A stretch of 64,000 nucleotides of DNA. Origin: DATDIC01 sp963777625 (GTDB taxonomy: Bacteria > Pseudomonadota > Alphaproteobacteria > Acetobacterales > Acetobacteraceae). The position numbers were made by a program, and so were the translations under genes. Location of the stretch: contig CAVZRO010000005.1 in the NCBI GenBank assembly GCA_963777625.1, positions 273,403 to 337,402 of the forward strand, read 5' to 3'. Numbering within the stretch: position 1 is the first letter of the stretch; each line of letters opens with the position of its first letter. Positions 38,355 to 46,976 of this stretch are shown here, piece by piece. Below the pieces are notes generated by a model that worked only from the letters and a program-made list of their open reading frames with translations, was not told where the DNA came from and did not search any database.

Positions 38355-39320
38355 TTAGTGTCCGGTCACCGCCTGGACCTGGGTATAAAGTTCCATCGCC
38401 CGGCCGCCGAGACTGGCGGCATATTTCTGGTTGGGGACCTGAACCGCTTTTTCGAATGGCGCCCGATCCGGGGTCGAAACCGTCTGGCACACTTTCTCCA
38501 GTTTCTCCAGGTCGGCCTGGCTTGCCGCCTTGGAGATCTGCAGGTTGTAGTCGGTCGCTCGGTTGCCGGTCTCCACCAGGATCTTCTGCCACTCCGCGGG
38601 CAGACGCCCGAACACCCCGGGATTGATGGCGACATAGGACGTGAAAAAGATATGATCGGTGCGCACCAGGTTGCGGGCGACCTCATAGTATTTGCTGGTG
38701 TACATCGATGTGGCTGATCCCTCGATCGCATCAGCGACATGTGCCTGTAGCGCGGTATAGGCTTCGGGCAGTGCGATCGGCGTGGGGATCGCGCCGAACG
38801 CTTTGACCATCTCAACATAGACCGGGCTTTGCGGCACGCGCATCTTGAGGCCCTTGAAATCGGCAAAAGTGCGGAGCGGCCTGGTGGCGAGGGTCATTCG
38901 TGGCCCGTCGAACTGAAAGCTAAGCCGCTTGAGCCCTACGTTGGTGTACAGCGTATCAATGACCGGCGCGACGTTCTTTGCCACCTGCGCGAGCTGGTCG
39001 AGATTGGCGTAGAGATACGGCAGTTCCAGCACGCGGATGTCGCGGACATAGCCGCCGAAACCGACGACACCACCATAGCATATGTCGATGGTTCCGTTGC
39101 GCACGCCCTGCACCGCCTCGTCTTCGTTGCCCAGCACGGCGTTTGGGTACACCTGGATGTGCAGTTTGCCATCGGTCTGTTTCGCCACTTCGTCGGCGAA
39201 CCATTGCGAGCTGCGATTTGCAGAATGCTGCGGCGTGTACAGCGTCGCGAAGCGCAGCGTGGTCTGCGCCGTCTGCGCAATGGCCGGCATGGCGAGCAGT
39301 GCTCCGGCGCCACCCAACAA
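38355..39320 (-). CDS. dctP: TRAP transporter substrate-binding protein (DctP type)
   Basis: This is a periplasmic solute receptor of about 320-333 aa for a TRAP transporter. After a signal region (RRGLLGGAGALLAMPAIAQ) come LRFATLYTPQHSANRSSQWFADEV, VYPNAVLGNEDEAVQGVRNGTIDI, FDGPRMTLATRPLRTFADFKGLKMRVPQSPVY, with the conserved Arg that grips the carboxylate, and YEVARNLVRTDHIF. No ATG is in frame upstream of 39320; the visible options are TTG 39320 or a start in the preceding 12 codons, which include a twin-arginine-like RIGRR. It is the last gene of the hotdog-TRAP operon. Confidence 0.93.
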   Translation of the reverse strand: MLGGAGALLAMPAIAQTAQTTLRFATLYTPQHSANRSSQWFADEVAKQTDGKLHIQVYPNAVLGNEDEAVQGVRNGTIDICYGGVVGFGGYVRDIRVLELPYLYANLDQLAQVAKNVAPVIDTLYTNVGLKRLSFQFDGPRMTLATRPLRTFADFKGLKMRVPQSPVYVEMVKAFGAIPTPIALPEAYTALQAHVADAIEGSATSMYTSKYYEVARNLVRTDHIFFTSYVAINPGVFGRLPAEWQKILVETGNRATDYNLQISKAASQADLEKLEKVCQTVSTPDRAPFEKAVQVPNQKYAASLGGRAMELYTQVQAVTGH

Positions 39321-39376
39321 GCCGCGCCGGCCGATCCGATCTGCAAGACGATTTATGATGTTTCTCCCTATCGGCT

Positions 39377-41254
39377 TTATTCAGCGAACCCGAATGTCCG
39401 CGGCAGCACCAGCGTGAACCAGGGCACGAACGCGACGATCAGCAGCCCGATCACCAGCACGACCAGATACGGCATCATGGCGCGGGACGCTTGCTCGAGC
39501 GTGGTGCGGGCGATCGCGCAGCACACGAAAAAGCCCACCCCCACCGGTGGCAAGAAGGCACCCATGCCCATGGCGATGAGCAGCACCAGGCCATAGTGCA
39601 CGCCGCTGAATCCGAACTGCCCGGCAATCGGGACGAGCAATGGGGCCAGGATGTTCAGCGCCGGCAAACCTTCGAGCAGCATGCCGGTGAGCACCAGCAA
39701 GACGATCGAGCCGAGCATGAAGATCACGTTGCTTCCTTGCAACTGCTGCAACACCTGCACGAGCTGCTGAGGAAGATTGGCGATCGTCAGCGCCCAGGAG
39801 AAGCTGGAAGCTGCCGCAAGGATGAACAATATCATGCCGGCCAGTGTCGCGCTGTCGAGCGCGGCGCTGAGCAGCGCCGGCAAGGTCATGCCGCGATAGA
39901 CGAGCGTGGCCAGCAGCAGGCCATAAACGACGGCCACCGAGGACACTTCCGTGGGCGTGGCGAAGCCGCCGAGAATGCCAATGAACAACACCCCCGGCAT
40001 GGATAGCGGCACGAGCGCGACGAGTCCGGTACGCAGCATCAGGCGCAGCGGGGCGCGCTGCCTTCGCGGCAGGTTGAGGCGGCGCGACTTCAGCCATATC
40101 AGCACCATCAGGCAGACGCCGATGACGGCGGCGGGGATGATGCCGCCGATGAACATGGACGCGATGGACAATTGCGTGATCGAGCCGAGCACGAGGATTC
40201 CGAGGCTCGGCGGCACCGTGTCGCCCATGACCGCCGCGGAGGCGAGCACCGCGGCGCCTTCGCCGGCACTGTAACCTTCCTGCGCCAGCATCTGGCGCAT
40301 CGACGTGCCGACCGCGGCAACATCGGCGGTCTTTGATCCCGACAGGCCGGAGACGAGATACATGCTGATGACCATCACCTGCAGCAGTCCGCCGCGGAGA
40401 TGTCCCACCAGCGCGTGCACGAAGGCGATGAGCCGCTGACTGATGCCGCCACGCTCCATGATGAGGCCGGCAAAGATGAAGAACGGCAATGCCAGCAGAA
40501 CGAAATTGCCGGTGCCGTCTACCATTTTTTGTGTCAGCGCGATCATCGGCGGCGCGCCGCTGATCCAGAAATAGGTGGCGGCGCCGCCGATCAGCCCGAA
40601 CCCGATCGGCAGGCCGATCGCGCTGACACCGAACAGTACCAGAAGTGCCATATCGGCGGAGGTGCTGTTGCTGATCGGGCCAAGCCAGAGTGTTTTCGTG
40701 GCGACAAGCAGCGCGGCGACCACGACGACCAGCCCAATGCCGGAGGCTGCGGTCCAGCGGTCCAGCCGGCGCAGATTCTCCGCCGCATAGAGCGCCAGGA
40801 TGGGCATGCTGATTGTGAGAGGCAGCACGAAGACACTCGCCGGCCATTCGAGGATGGGGGTTTCCCGGTCCCATTGGCCCTGGACCAGGGTCAGCGACAA
40901 TATGAACACGAGGATGGCAAGGCCGAGCACCATTACCTCGGCGGCGGCCAGGAACACTTGGCTGGCGTGCGGATGCAACCGATCAAGGAGCAGGCGCAGA
41001 ATGGTGTGATGGCCACGGCGGTAGGCGACGACGCCGCCCAGGAAGGCGAGCGTGGATAGGGCTATGCGGGCGATTTCCTCGGTCCAAAGGAAGGATTCGC
41101 CGAAGAGGCCGCGCACCAGCACGTTGAGGAAAGTGACCGCAAGCTCGCCCAGCAGGGCGGCGACGATCACCACCTTGCCGACGCAATCGGCGATGCGCAG
41201 CAGAATTGCACTGCTGTCGCCGAGTGGCTCGCTCCTGAGTTCAGCGCCGTTCAC
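39377..41254 (-). CDS. dctM: Fused TRAP transporter small and large permease (DctQM)
   Basis: This is a 625-aa inner-membrane protein. The first 170 residues are a DctQ unit of four helices (LAVTFLNVLVRGLFGESFLWTEEIAR is its signature). The rest is a DctM unit of about 12 helices (LLALPFFIFAGLIMERGGIS, YLVSGLSGSKTADVAAVGTSM, GDTVPPSLGILVLGS, TPTEVSSVAVVYGLL). Together with DctP it imports a carboxylate using the sodium gradient. GTG 41254 was chosen because it follows the hotdog gene stop by 40 bp; longer readings overlap that gene. Confidence 0.93.
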   Translation of the reverse strand: MNGAELRSEPLGDSSAILLRIADCVGKVVIVAALLGELAVTFLNVLVRGLFGESFLWTEEIARIALSTLAFLGGVVAYRRGHHTILRLLLDRLHPHASQVFLAAAEVMVLGLAILVFILSLTLVQGQWDRETPILEWPASVFVLPLTISMPILALYAAENLRRLDRWTAASGIGLVVVVAALLVATKTLWLGPISNSTSADMALLVLFGVSAIGLPIGFGLIGGAATYFWISGAPPMIALTQKMVDGTGNFVLLALPFFIFAGLIMERGGISQRLIAFVHALVGHLRGGLLQVMVISMYLVSGLSGSKTADVAAVGTSMRQMLAQEGYSAGEGAAVLASAAVMGDTVPPSLGILVLGSITQLSIASMFIGGIIPAAVIGVCLMVLIWLKSRRLNLPRRQRAPLRLMLRTGLVALVPLSMPGVLFIGILGGFATPTEVSSVAVVYGLLLATLVYRGMTLPALLSAALDSATLAGMILFILAAASSFSWALTIANLPQQLVQVLQQLQGSNVIFMLGSIVLLVLTGMLLEGLPALNILAPLLVPIAGQFGFSGVHYGLVLLIAMGMGAFLPPVGVGFFVCCAIARTTLEQASRAMMPYLVVLVIGLLIVAFVPWFTLVLPRTFGFAE

Positions 41255-41294
41255 GAGCCGCTTCGATCGCGCCTGGGCACGGCTGGCCCGGAGA

Positions 41295-41747
41295 TCAGGT
41301 GTTGGCGACTTCCACCGCGGCGTCACCGTCGACGAGTTTGTTGCCGTGCTCGTCCTCGCACCAGACGGCAAGCTCGTAGCGGGTCCGGTCATTCCCGGCC
41401 GGCTCGATACCCTTCACGCGGCCCTTGACGTGCAGCGATACGCCGAGGAGGACCGGCTTGATGTATTTGGTGCGTAGCTCCCCGCGTTCGATGTAGGCCA
41501 TGCCGAAGGTGTGGGCGAGCATTTCCGAGCACCAGTTGGTCATGATCATGCCGTCGGCGTTCACGCCCGAGAATCCCTCGCTTCTGGCGAATGCTTCATC
41601 GGTGTGAATGTTGGAGCCGACTTGCCGCAGCTCCCCGCTTGCGGCGGACAGCATGGCGCTGTCGTACCATTCGATACGCGGTGTGGTGATGCCACGGATC
41701 GGGCCGGTGATCTCGTCGCCGACCTGATAATTGTGCTTGGTACGCAT
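41295..41747 (-). CDS. MaoC-like hotdog-fold dehydratase
   Basis: This is a 150-aa hotdog-fold protein. The segment SNIHTDEAFARSEGFSGVNADGMIMTNWCSEML resembles the (R)-hydratase motif in which Asp and His activate water, here NIHTDE followed by GFSG. The C-terminal half (IKPVLLGVSLHVKGRVKGIE) is the usual second strand block. ATG 41747 overlaps the stop of the preceding hotdog gene as TAATG. The pair likely works as a heterodimer, as seen for other two-gene MaoC systems. Confidence 0.85.
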   Translation of the reverse strand: MRTKHNYQVGDEITGPIRGITTPRIEWYDSAMLSAASGELRQVGSNIHTDEAFARSEGFSGVNADGMIMTNWCSEMLAHTFGMAYIERGELRTKYIKPVLLGVSLHVKGRVKGIEPAGNDRTRYELAVWCEDEHGNKLVDGDAAVEVANT

Positions 41748-42208
41748 TACCGCCCCTCCGTCTTTTTGTATCGCAGCAGCGTGCGATCGTTATAGGTGGT
41801 GACCAGCCGGCCGTCCGATGTCTTGACCTCCAAATAATACCAAAGGTAGGGGCGACCGCGCTGGTTGTATTTATCCACGATGTGGCCGGTCACGATCAGG
41901 GTCTCGCCGACATAGGCGGGGCTGTGGTGCTTCGCATGATACTCATAGTGCACGCGGGCGTCCGGGCCCTTCATGCCGGCGACCCGGCGTTCCTTGTCGC
42001 AGTTTTCCTCGAGGATCCGCATCTTATCGACGTGGATCATGGTCGGCGGGCGTATCTGCCGCCCGCCCGGTGCATTATGGGAATGAAACCACTCAAGGGT
42101 TTCCTCGGCCCCGTGGGCGTATTCACTGCACATGAACGAGGTGAGGACGTATTCGACCGATTTGAACACATCGCCTTTTTCGAGGTCGCTGATGTAGCCT
42201 CCGAGCAT
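41747..42208 (-). CDS. MaoC-like hotdog-fold protein, partner subunit
   Basis: This is a 153-aa hotdog-fold protein with a long first half (MLGGYISDLEKGDVFKSVEYVLTSFMCSEYAHGAEET) and a central RVHYEYHAKHHSPAYVGETLIVTGHIVDKY. The hydratase catalytic motif is not clear in this subunit, so it may be the structural partner of the 41295-41747 product. ATG 42208 starts the mature-looking sequence; an in-frame extension upstream covers an operator site and is unlikely to be translated. It is the first gene of the operon with DctQM and DctP. Confidence 0.8.
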   Translation of the reverse strand: MLGGYISDLEKGDVFKSVEYVLTSFMCSEYAHGAEETLEWFHSHNAPGGRQIRPPTMIHVDKMRILEENCDKERRVAGMKGPDARVHYEYHAKHHSPAYVGETLIVTGHIVDKYNQRGRPYLWYYLEVKTSDGRLVTTYNDRTLLRYKKTEGR

Positions 42209-42266
42209 TTTCCCTCCCACCGGGTTATGGCTGTGCCGTCGGCCGGGGCTGGCAGCGCGGCAAAAA

Positions 42267-42280
42267 TTGGAACGTTTCAA
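42267..42280. promoter_or_regulatory. LacI-type operator candidate (hotdog-TRAP operon)
   Basis: TTGGAACGTTTCAA is a near-perfect 14-bp palindrome, 59 bp upstream of ATG 42208. It has the CG-type centre common in LacI-family operators. Confidence 0.55.
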
Positions 42281-42329
42281 GGTTCGCCGCGACGGGCGTG
42301 GTTGTCAAGCCGTAAACTGCGTCACCGCT

Positions 42330-43488
42330 TCACCCTCGGAACTCCACGCGCATCCTGTCCGGCGCCTTGGAAGCTTGTCCGTTGCTGCGGGGTTTTCGTC
42401 GGGTCCGGGCGGAGGGAACCGATTCCGCCGGGGCCTGGTGGTGCTGGCGGCCGGTGGCGCGTGGCGCTGGCGCGGGCATTGGCGGTGCGACCGAGGCTCT
42501 CAGCAGGACCTGCGCCTGCAATTCCATGGTGCGGACTGGAACGGTCGGGTCTTCCATGCGCCGGATCAGGAACTCCCACGCCGTGCGGGCGACATCCATG
42601 GTGGGCTGGCGCACGACGGAGAGCTTCGGCGTGACGATATCCGCCCATTCCGGCTGATCGAAGGCCAGCAGCGAAATTTCGCCGGGATAGCGGACGCCGA
42701 GGGATTCGAAGGCGCGCAGCATGCAGGCGGCAAAGGTGCTGTTGCTGACGATGATGGCGGTCGGCGGATGCGGCCCGCGCAGCACGGTGGCGACGCGCGC
42801 GGTGATGGTCTCGTTGTCGGCGTTGCCGCACTCCAGGATCGACTGTCGTGACGGGCGGCGTCGCCTCCCGCGCTGCCGCCCGCAGGGCTGCGACGCGCTG
42901 CAGCGTGGTTGCCAGATGGCGAATGCGCACGACGAACAGGATGCGCCGATGGCCGAGTGCGACGAGACGGCGCACTGCCTCTTTCATCGCGGCACGGTTA
43001 TCGAACGTCACCTGATCGAAGCGGCCTGGGGCGACCGGGCGGTCGACCACGACAAGCGGCGTGCCGGAGCGGGCGATCGCGTCCAGCGTCTTGTCCGGTC
43101 GAAGGCTCGGCACCAGGATGAGGCCGCCGATGCGGTAGTTCAGCAGCGACATTACGCGCTGATGCTCGATGCGCGGATCCTCATGGCTCAGGATCTGCAT
43201 GATTTCGAAGCCGCGGCTGGAGGCGACATCCTCGAAGGCGTCGACCAGCTTGGAGAAATAAGCGACCGTGGTATGCGGCACGCACAACCCGACCATGGGC
43301 GAGCGCCGGCGCCGCAGCCCCTGGGCCAGGGAGTTTTGCGTGTAGGACAGTTCCTCGATGGCCTGGTGGACACGCTGCCGGCGTTCCTCACTGACCGGGA
43401 TCGTACCATTGAGAACGTTGGAGACGGTGCCGATCGACACGCCCGCCTGCCTGGCGACGTCCAGAATGGTCGGGCGCTTGTCGTTCAA
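42330..43488 (-). pseudogene. LacI family transcriptional regulator, one frameshift
   Basis: The repressor is about 385 codons from ATG 43488. The DNA-binding part is PTILDVARQAGVSIGTVSNVLNG with RVHQAIEELSYTQNSLAQGLRR. The effector domain (MVGLCVPHTTVAYFSKLVDAFEDV, then TPLVVVDRPVAPGRFDQVTFDN) runs to about 42845, then shifts frame into TAIIVSNSTFAACMLRAFESLG and LLAFDQPEWADIVTPKLSVV. It ends at TGA 42330 after a Pro/Arg-rich tail longer than usual. It is a paralogue of 33532-34569. Its recognition helix (SIGTVSNVLNG) and that of the other repressor (SVGTVSHVLNG) are nearly the same, so both may bind the same operators. Confidence 0.87.
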
Positions 43489-43787
43489 TCTTTGCTCCGC
43501 CGGGTCGACGACCGAATTTCCAGGTTGCTGCGGCCGCGCGTCAATGACGATCGGCCGCCAGTGTCCCGGATCTGAAGTTCGCGATCAGGCGCAAACCTCA
43601 GCTTCGACACACTAGCACTTTGTTTTCAGTGGCCTGCTTGTCCCCTCCGTCCGCCGCGAAGAGGGCGAACTTCGGGTGCAGGACACTAGGCCGCCGCCAG
43701 AGTACTTGAAAGCTTTCAACAATTCGATCAAAATTGCCCTGGCGAACCGGCAAAAGAAAGGGCCGGACCGGAATGGGAGGAGCGTGG
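43489..43787. other. Divergent promoter region
   Basis: This gap of about 300 bases lies between the LacI gene and the ABC operon. It contains the palindrome 43706-43719 and a weak TTGCCC-like element near 43734. No gene is evident. Confidence 0.5.
43706..43719. promoter_or_regulatory. LacI-type operator candidate (ABC-CoA ligase operon), perfect palindrome
   Basis: TTGAAAGCTTTCAA is a perfect 14-bp palindrome located about 80 bp upstream of the permease start. It is the best of four similar sites in the island. Confidence 0.65.
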
Positions 43788-44750
43788 GTGTCTGGTCGCA
43801 ACCGAGCGGGGAGCCTTGTCGCGCCGCCTGGCGCAATGGTGCCCGGCCGGTCTCGCACTGCGCCCGCCTTGCGCCGCCACTGGCGGTTGTACTTGCTCCC
43901 CTATGGGTTCATCGCGCCGCTTGTGCTGCTGCTGCTGACGATCAGCTTTTACCCGAGCCTGTATGCGGTGTGGCTGGCGATGACCAACGCCACGCTGTTG
44001 CGCCTCAGTCAGGCGAGGTTCACCGGGCTGCACAATGTCGCGCGGCTGGCGAGCGACGGCGTGTTCCTGAACGGGCTGTGGCGGACCTTACGCTGGGACT
44101 TCGGGGTCGTGCTGTCGGAGTTGACGATCGCGCTGCCGGTCGCGCTGTTCCTCAACCTCAAATTTCCCGGCCGCGCGCTGATACGTGCCGCGGTTGTGGT
44201 GCCATATATCGTGCCGCCGGCCGTCACAGCGCTGCTGTGGGTTTACATGTTCGACGGCAATTTCGGCGTGGTCAACGACCTGCTCGTGAAAACCGGCGTG
44301 CTGCAGCACTATTTCCCGTGGCTGAGCGACCCGCTCGGCAGTTTCCTGGTGGTGGCTGCCGCCATGGTGTGGTCGGGCATGCCGCTGATGGCGATCGTGC
44401 TGCTGGCGGTGCTGCAGACCATCCCTGGCGAGCTGTACGAGGCGGCGGCGATGGACGGGGCCAACGGCTGGCAGAAACTCCGGCGCATCACGCTGCCGCA
44501 TCTGATGCCGACCATCGCCTTCCTGCTGCTGCTGCGCAGTATCTGGATGGCCAACTACGTCGACATGATCTTCATCATGACACGCGGCGGGCCGGGGTTC
44601 AGCAACTACACCGAGGCGGTGTATAGTTTCATGCTGACGCAACAGCTCGAGGTGGGCTATTCCTCGGCGGTCGCGGTGGCGATGGCGTTGCTGCTGATGA
44701 TGGCGTCGGTGTTCTATGTGCGCCATCTCGCGCGGCGATCGCTGGCATGA
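43788..44750 (+). CDS. Carbohydrate-type ABC transporter permease (MalF/UgpA-like)
   Basis: This is a 320-aa permease of the CUT1 class with six helices. It shows LYLLPYGFIAPLVLLLLTISFYPSLYAVWLA, LRWDFGVVLSELTIALPVAL and the cytoplasmic coupling loop ELYEAAAMDGANGWQKLRRITLP (EAA motif). GTG 43788 is preferred: GGAGG lies 7-8 bases upstream; earlier in-frame starts have no ribosome site. It overlaps the next permease gene by four bases (ATGA). Confidence 0.9.
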   Translation: MSGRNRAGSLVAPPGAMVPGRSRTAPALRRHWRLYLLPYGFIAPLVLLLLTISFYPSLYAVWLAMTNATLLRLSQARFTGLHNVARLASDGVFLNGLWRTLRWDFGVVLSELTIALPVALFLNLKFPGRALIRAAVVVPYIVPPAVTALLWVYMFDGNFGVVNDLLVKTGVLQHYFPWLSDPLGSFLVVAAAMVWSGMPLMAIVLLAVLQTIPGELYEAAAMDGANGWQKLRRITLPHLMPTIAFLLLLRSIWMANYVDMIFIMTRGGPGFSNYTEAVYSFMLTQQLEVGYSSAVAVAMALLLMMASVFYVRHLARRSLA

Positions 44751-45601
44751 GGACGCGGCGGCGTATTCTCGGGTCCATCGGCATTGCGATCGGCGCCGGG
44801 ATGATCCTGGTCTATTCGCTGGCGCCGATCGTCTGGCTGCTGATCGCATCGATTACGCCGGAGCACGCACCCAGCACCAACGTCTGGGAAAGTGCTCGCT
44901 CGGTCGTCTATTTGCCGCGGCATCCGACGTTGGGGAATTACCACGCGCTGTTCCAGACGGTGCCGTTCGGCATGTTTTTCCGCAACAGCGCGATCGTCGC
45001 CACGGGGACAATGACGCTGGCGCTGACGCTGGGTAGCCTGGCGGCCTATGGGTTCGTGCGGTTTCGCTTTCGCGGCCGCGGGCCGCTGCTATCGGCGACG
45101 CTGATGAGCTACATGATCCCAAGCGTGGTGTTGCTGGTACCGCTGATGGTGCTGTTCCGGCGATATGGCTTGATCAACAGCTTCCCCGGCCTGATCCTCG
45201 CCGAGGCGACGCTGACCGCACCGTTCACCCTGCTGCTGATGATCAATTACTTCAGCGCACTGCCGCCGGAACTGGAAGAGGCGGCGCAAGTGGATGGATG
45301 CACGCGCCTGGGCGCGCTGGTGCGGATCGTATTGCCGCTCGCACTGCCGGGGTTGATGGCGGGCGGCCTGTTCGCTTTCATCATGACCTGGAACGATTTC
45401 CTGTTCGCCTTCCTGTTTGCCACGTCCGACAATGTGAAAACATTGCCGGTGATCATGCGGCTGTTCGCTCTGGGTGAGCCAGCCGTGTGGGGCGTGAGCG
45501 CGGCGGGAGCGATACTCACGACGTTGCCGGTCGCCACGATCTTCCTCGGCTTCCAACGCATGCTGATCAGTGGCCTCGCAGCCGGGGCGGTAAAGGGGTG
45601 A
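44747..45601 (+). CDS. Carbohydrate-type ABC transporter permease (MalG/UgpE-like)
   Basis: This is a 284-aa second CUT1 permease. Its EAA loop is ELEEAAQVDGCTRLGALVRIVLP, preceded by MIPSVVLLVPLMVLFRRYGLINS and followed by FAFIMTWNDFLFAFLF, the signature of MalG-type subunits. Translation is coupled to the first permease by an ATGA overlap. No ATP-binding subunit follows, so the importer must share an ATPase encoded elsewhere, as many CUT1 systems do. Confidence 0.93.
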   Translation: MRTRRRILGSIGIAIGAGMILVYSLAPIVWLLIASITPEHAPSTNVWESARSVVYLPRHPTLGNYHALFQTVPFGMFFRNSAIVATGTMTLALTLGSLAAYGFVRFRFRGRGPLLSATLMSYMIPSVVLLVPLMVLFRRYGLINSFPGLILAEATLTAPFTLLLMINYFSALPPELEEAAQVDGCTRLGALVRIVLPLALPGLMAGGLFAFIMTWNDFLFAFLFATSDNVKTLPVIMRLFALGEPAVWGVSAAGAILTTLPVATIFLGFQRMLISGLAAGAVKG

Positions 45602-45623
45602 ATTAATGAAGGGAGAACCGTCG

Positions 45624-46910
45624 ATGACATATCGAGAACATAATGGGCTGTCGCGTCGTGCGGCACTCAAGGCCATCGGGCTTGCCGGCGCGGCGGGCGC
45701 GGTTCCGTTGACGAGCTTCGCGCAGACACCGGCGGTGCGCAAACGGGTGACGCTGAACTACTGGACATGGGCCGATAATCCCAGCCATCACCAGATGCTG
45801 GTGGATGCGGTGGACGTGTTCAACAAATCACAGGGCTTCATCACGGTGCAGCTCGACGCCGGATCCCGCACGGCGGAGGTGCGGCAGAAAGTCCTGGTGG
45901 CGTTTGCCGCCGGCGCGGCGCCAGACATCGCCGGTACCGTACAGACCGACGTGCAGGATTACTTCGATAGCGGCGTGCTCAGCCCGGTCGATCCGTTCTT
46001 CGAGAAATGGGATCAGAAGAGCGACTATTTCCCGAACATCGTCGCTTTCATGCATTCCAAGCCCGGCCAGCCGGTTCTGTACATGGCCAGCCGGATCCTG
46101 CCCTATGTGCTGTATTATCGTGCCGACTGGTTCGATGCGGCCAAGGTAGCGCCGCCACAAACCTATGACGAGTTCATCGAGGCCGCACGCAAGCTGACCA
46201 AGCCGGGCGAACATGCGGGCTATGCCATGCGTGGCGTGGATTATTATGCCGTGCAGCCGCTGGAGCCGATCTGGGGCAGCGCGGGCGTGCAGTTCATCGA
46301 GCCAAACGGGCATGTCGATTTCACGTCGCCGGCCGCGGTTGCGGTGACGACGAAATGGATCGAGATGTTCACGAAGGACAAATCGGCGCAGGCGACGGCG
46401 ATCACCGACGGCTATCCGCAACTTTTTGCGCTGATGGAGCAAAACCGCGCGGCGATGTGGCTCTACGGCACCCACGCGAGCCCGCAGCTCAGCGCCGCGC
46501 TGGGCGATCGCATCCAGGTGGTGCCGACGCCGAATGTCGGGCCACGATCGTGCATGCTCGCCAATCCCGAAGGCGATTTCATGACCACGAGTTGCAAGGA
46601 GAAGGAAGCGGCCTGGGAATTCCTGCGCTATATGGCGTCCGGCAACAAACAGACCAGCATGCTGGCGCAGGGACGCGGCTATCTGCCGGTGCGTGCATCG
46701 CTTTCCAAGGACCCGGGCATCCAATCCAACCGGTTCTTCAAGGTCGCGATCGGCGACGCCGCGAACTGGTGGACGCCGCCTTTCGCAGCGAAGGGCTGGG
46801 CCAATTACACCGACAAGATTGCGCCCTACTGGCAGCAGGCGCTGCGGCAAGACCTCACGCCGGCGCAATGGAACGCGAAGGCGGCCGAACTGCTGCGCGG
46901 CGAAGACTAG
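45624..46910 (+). CDS. Carbohydrate-type ABC transporter substrate-binding protein
   Basis: This is a 428-aa extracellular solute-binding protein of family 1. The twin-arginine-type signal SRRAALKAIGLAGAAGAVPL starts about ten residues in, with cleavage near SFAQ. The mature part has VTLNYWTWADNPSHHQMLVDAVDVFN, VLVAFAAGAAPDIAG and AAWEFLRYMASGNKQ. ATG 45624 has GGGAGA 8 bases upstream; an earlier ATG at 45606 lacks one. The genes that follow are a CoA ligase and a metal-dependent hydrolase, so the ligand may be a carboxylated sugar or lactone rather than a plain sugar; this is inference. Confidence 0.92.
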   Translation: MTYREHNGLSRRAALKAIGLAGAAGAVPLTSFAQTPAVRKRVTLNYWTWADNPSHHQMLVDAVDVFNKSQGFITVQLDAGSRTAEVRQKVLVAFAAGAAPDIAGTVQTDVQDYFDSGVLSPVDPFFEKWDQKSDYFPNIVAFMHSKPGQPVLYMASRILPYVLYYRADWFDAAKVAPPQTYDEFIEAARKLTKPGEHAGYAMRGVDYYAVQPLEPIWGSAGVQFIEPNGHVDFTSPAAVAVTTKWIEMFTKDKSAQATAITDGYPQLFALMEQNRAAMWLYGTHASPQLSAALGDRIQVVPTPNVGPRSCMLANPEGDFMTTSCKEKEAAWEFLRYMASGNKQTSMLAQGRGYLPVRASLSKDPGIQSNRFFKVAIGDAANWWTPPFAAKGWANYTDKIAPYWQQALRQDLTPAQWNAKAAELLRGED

Positions 46911-46976
46911 CGATGCGATGGCCCGGGCAGAGAGTTCTGTCCGGGCTTGTCTGTTCCGAGGAAGAAAGGATGATGC

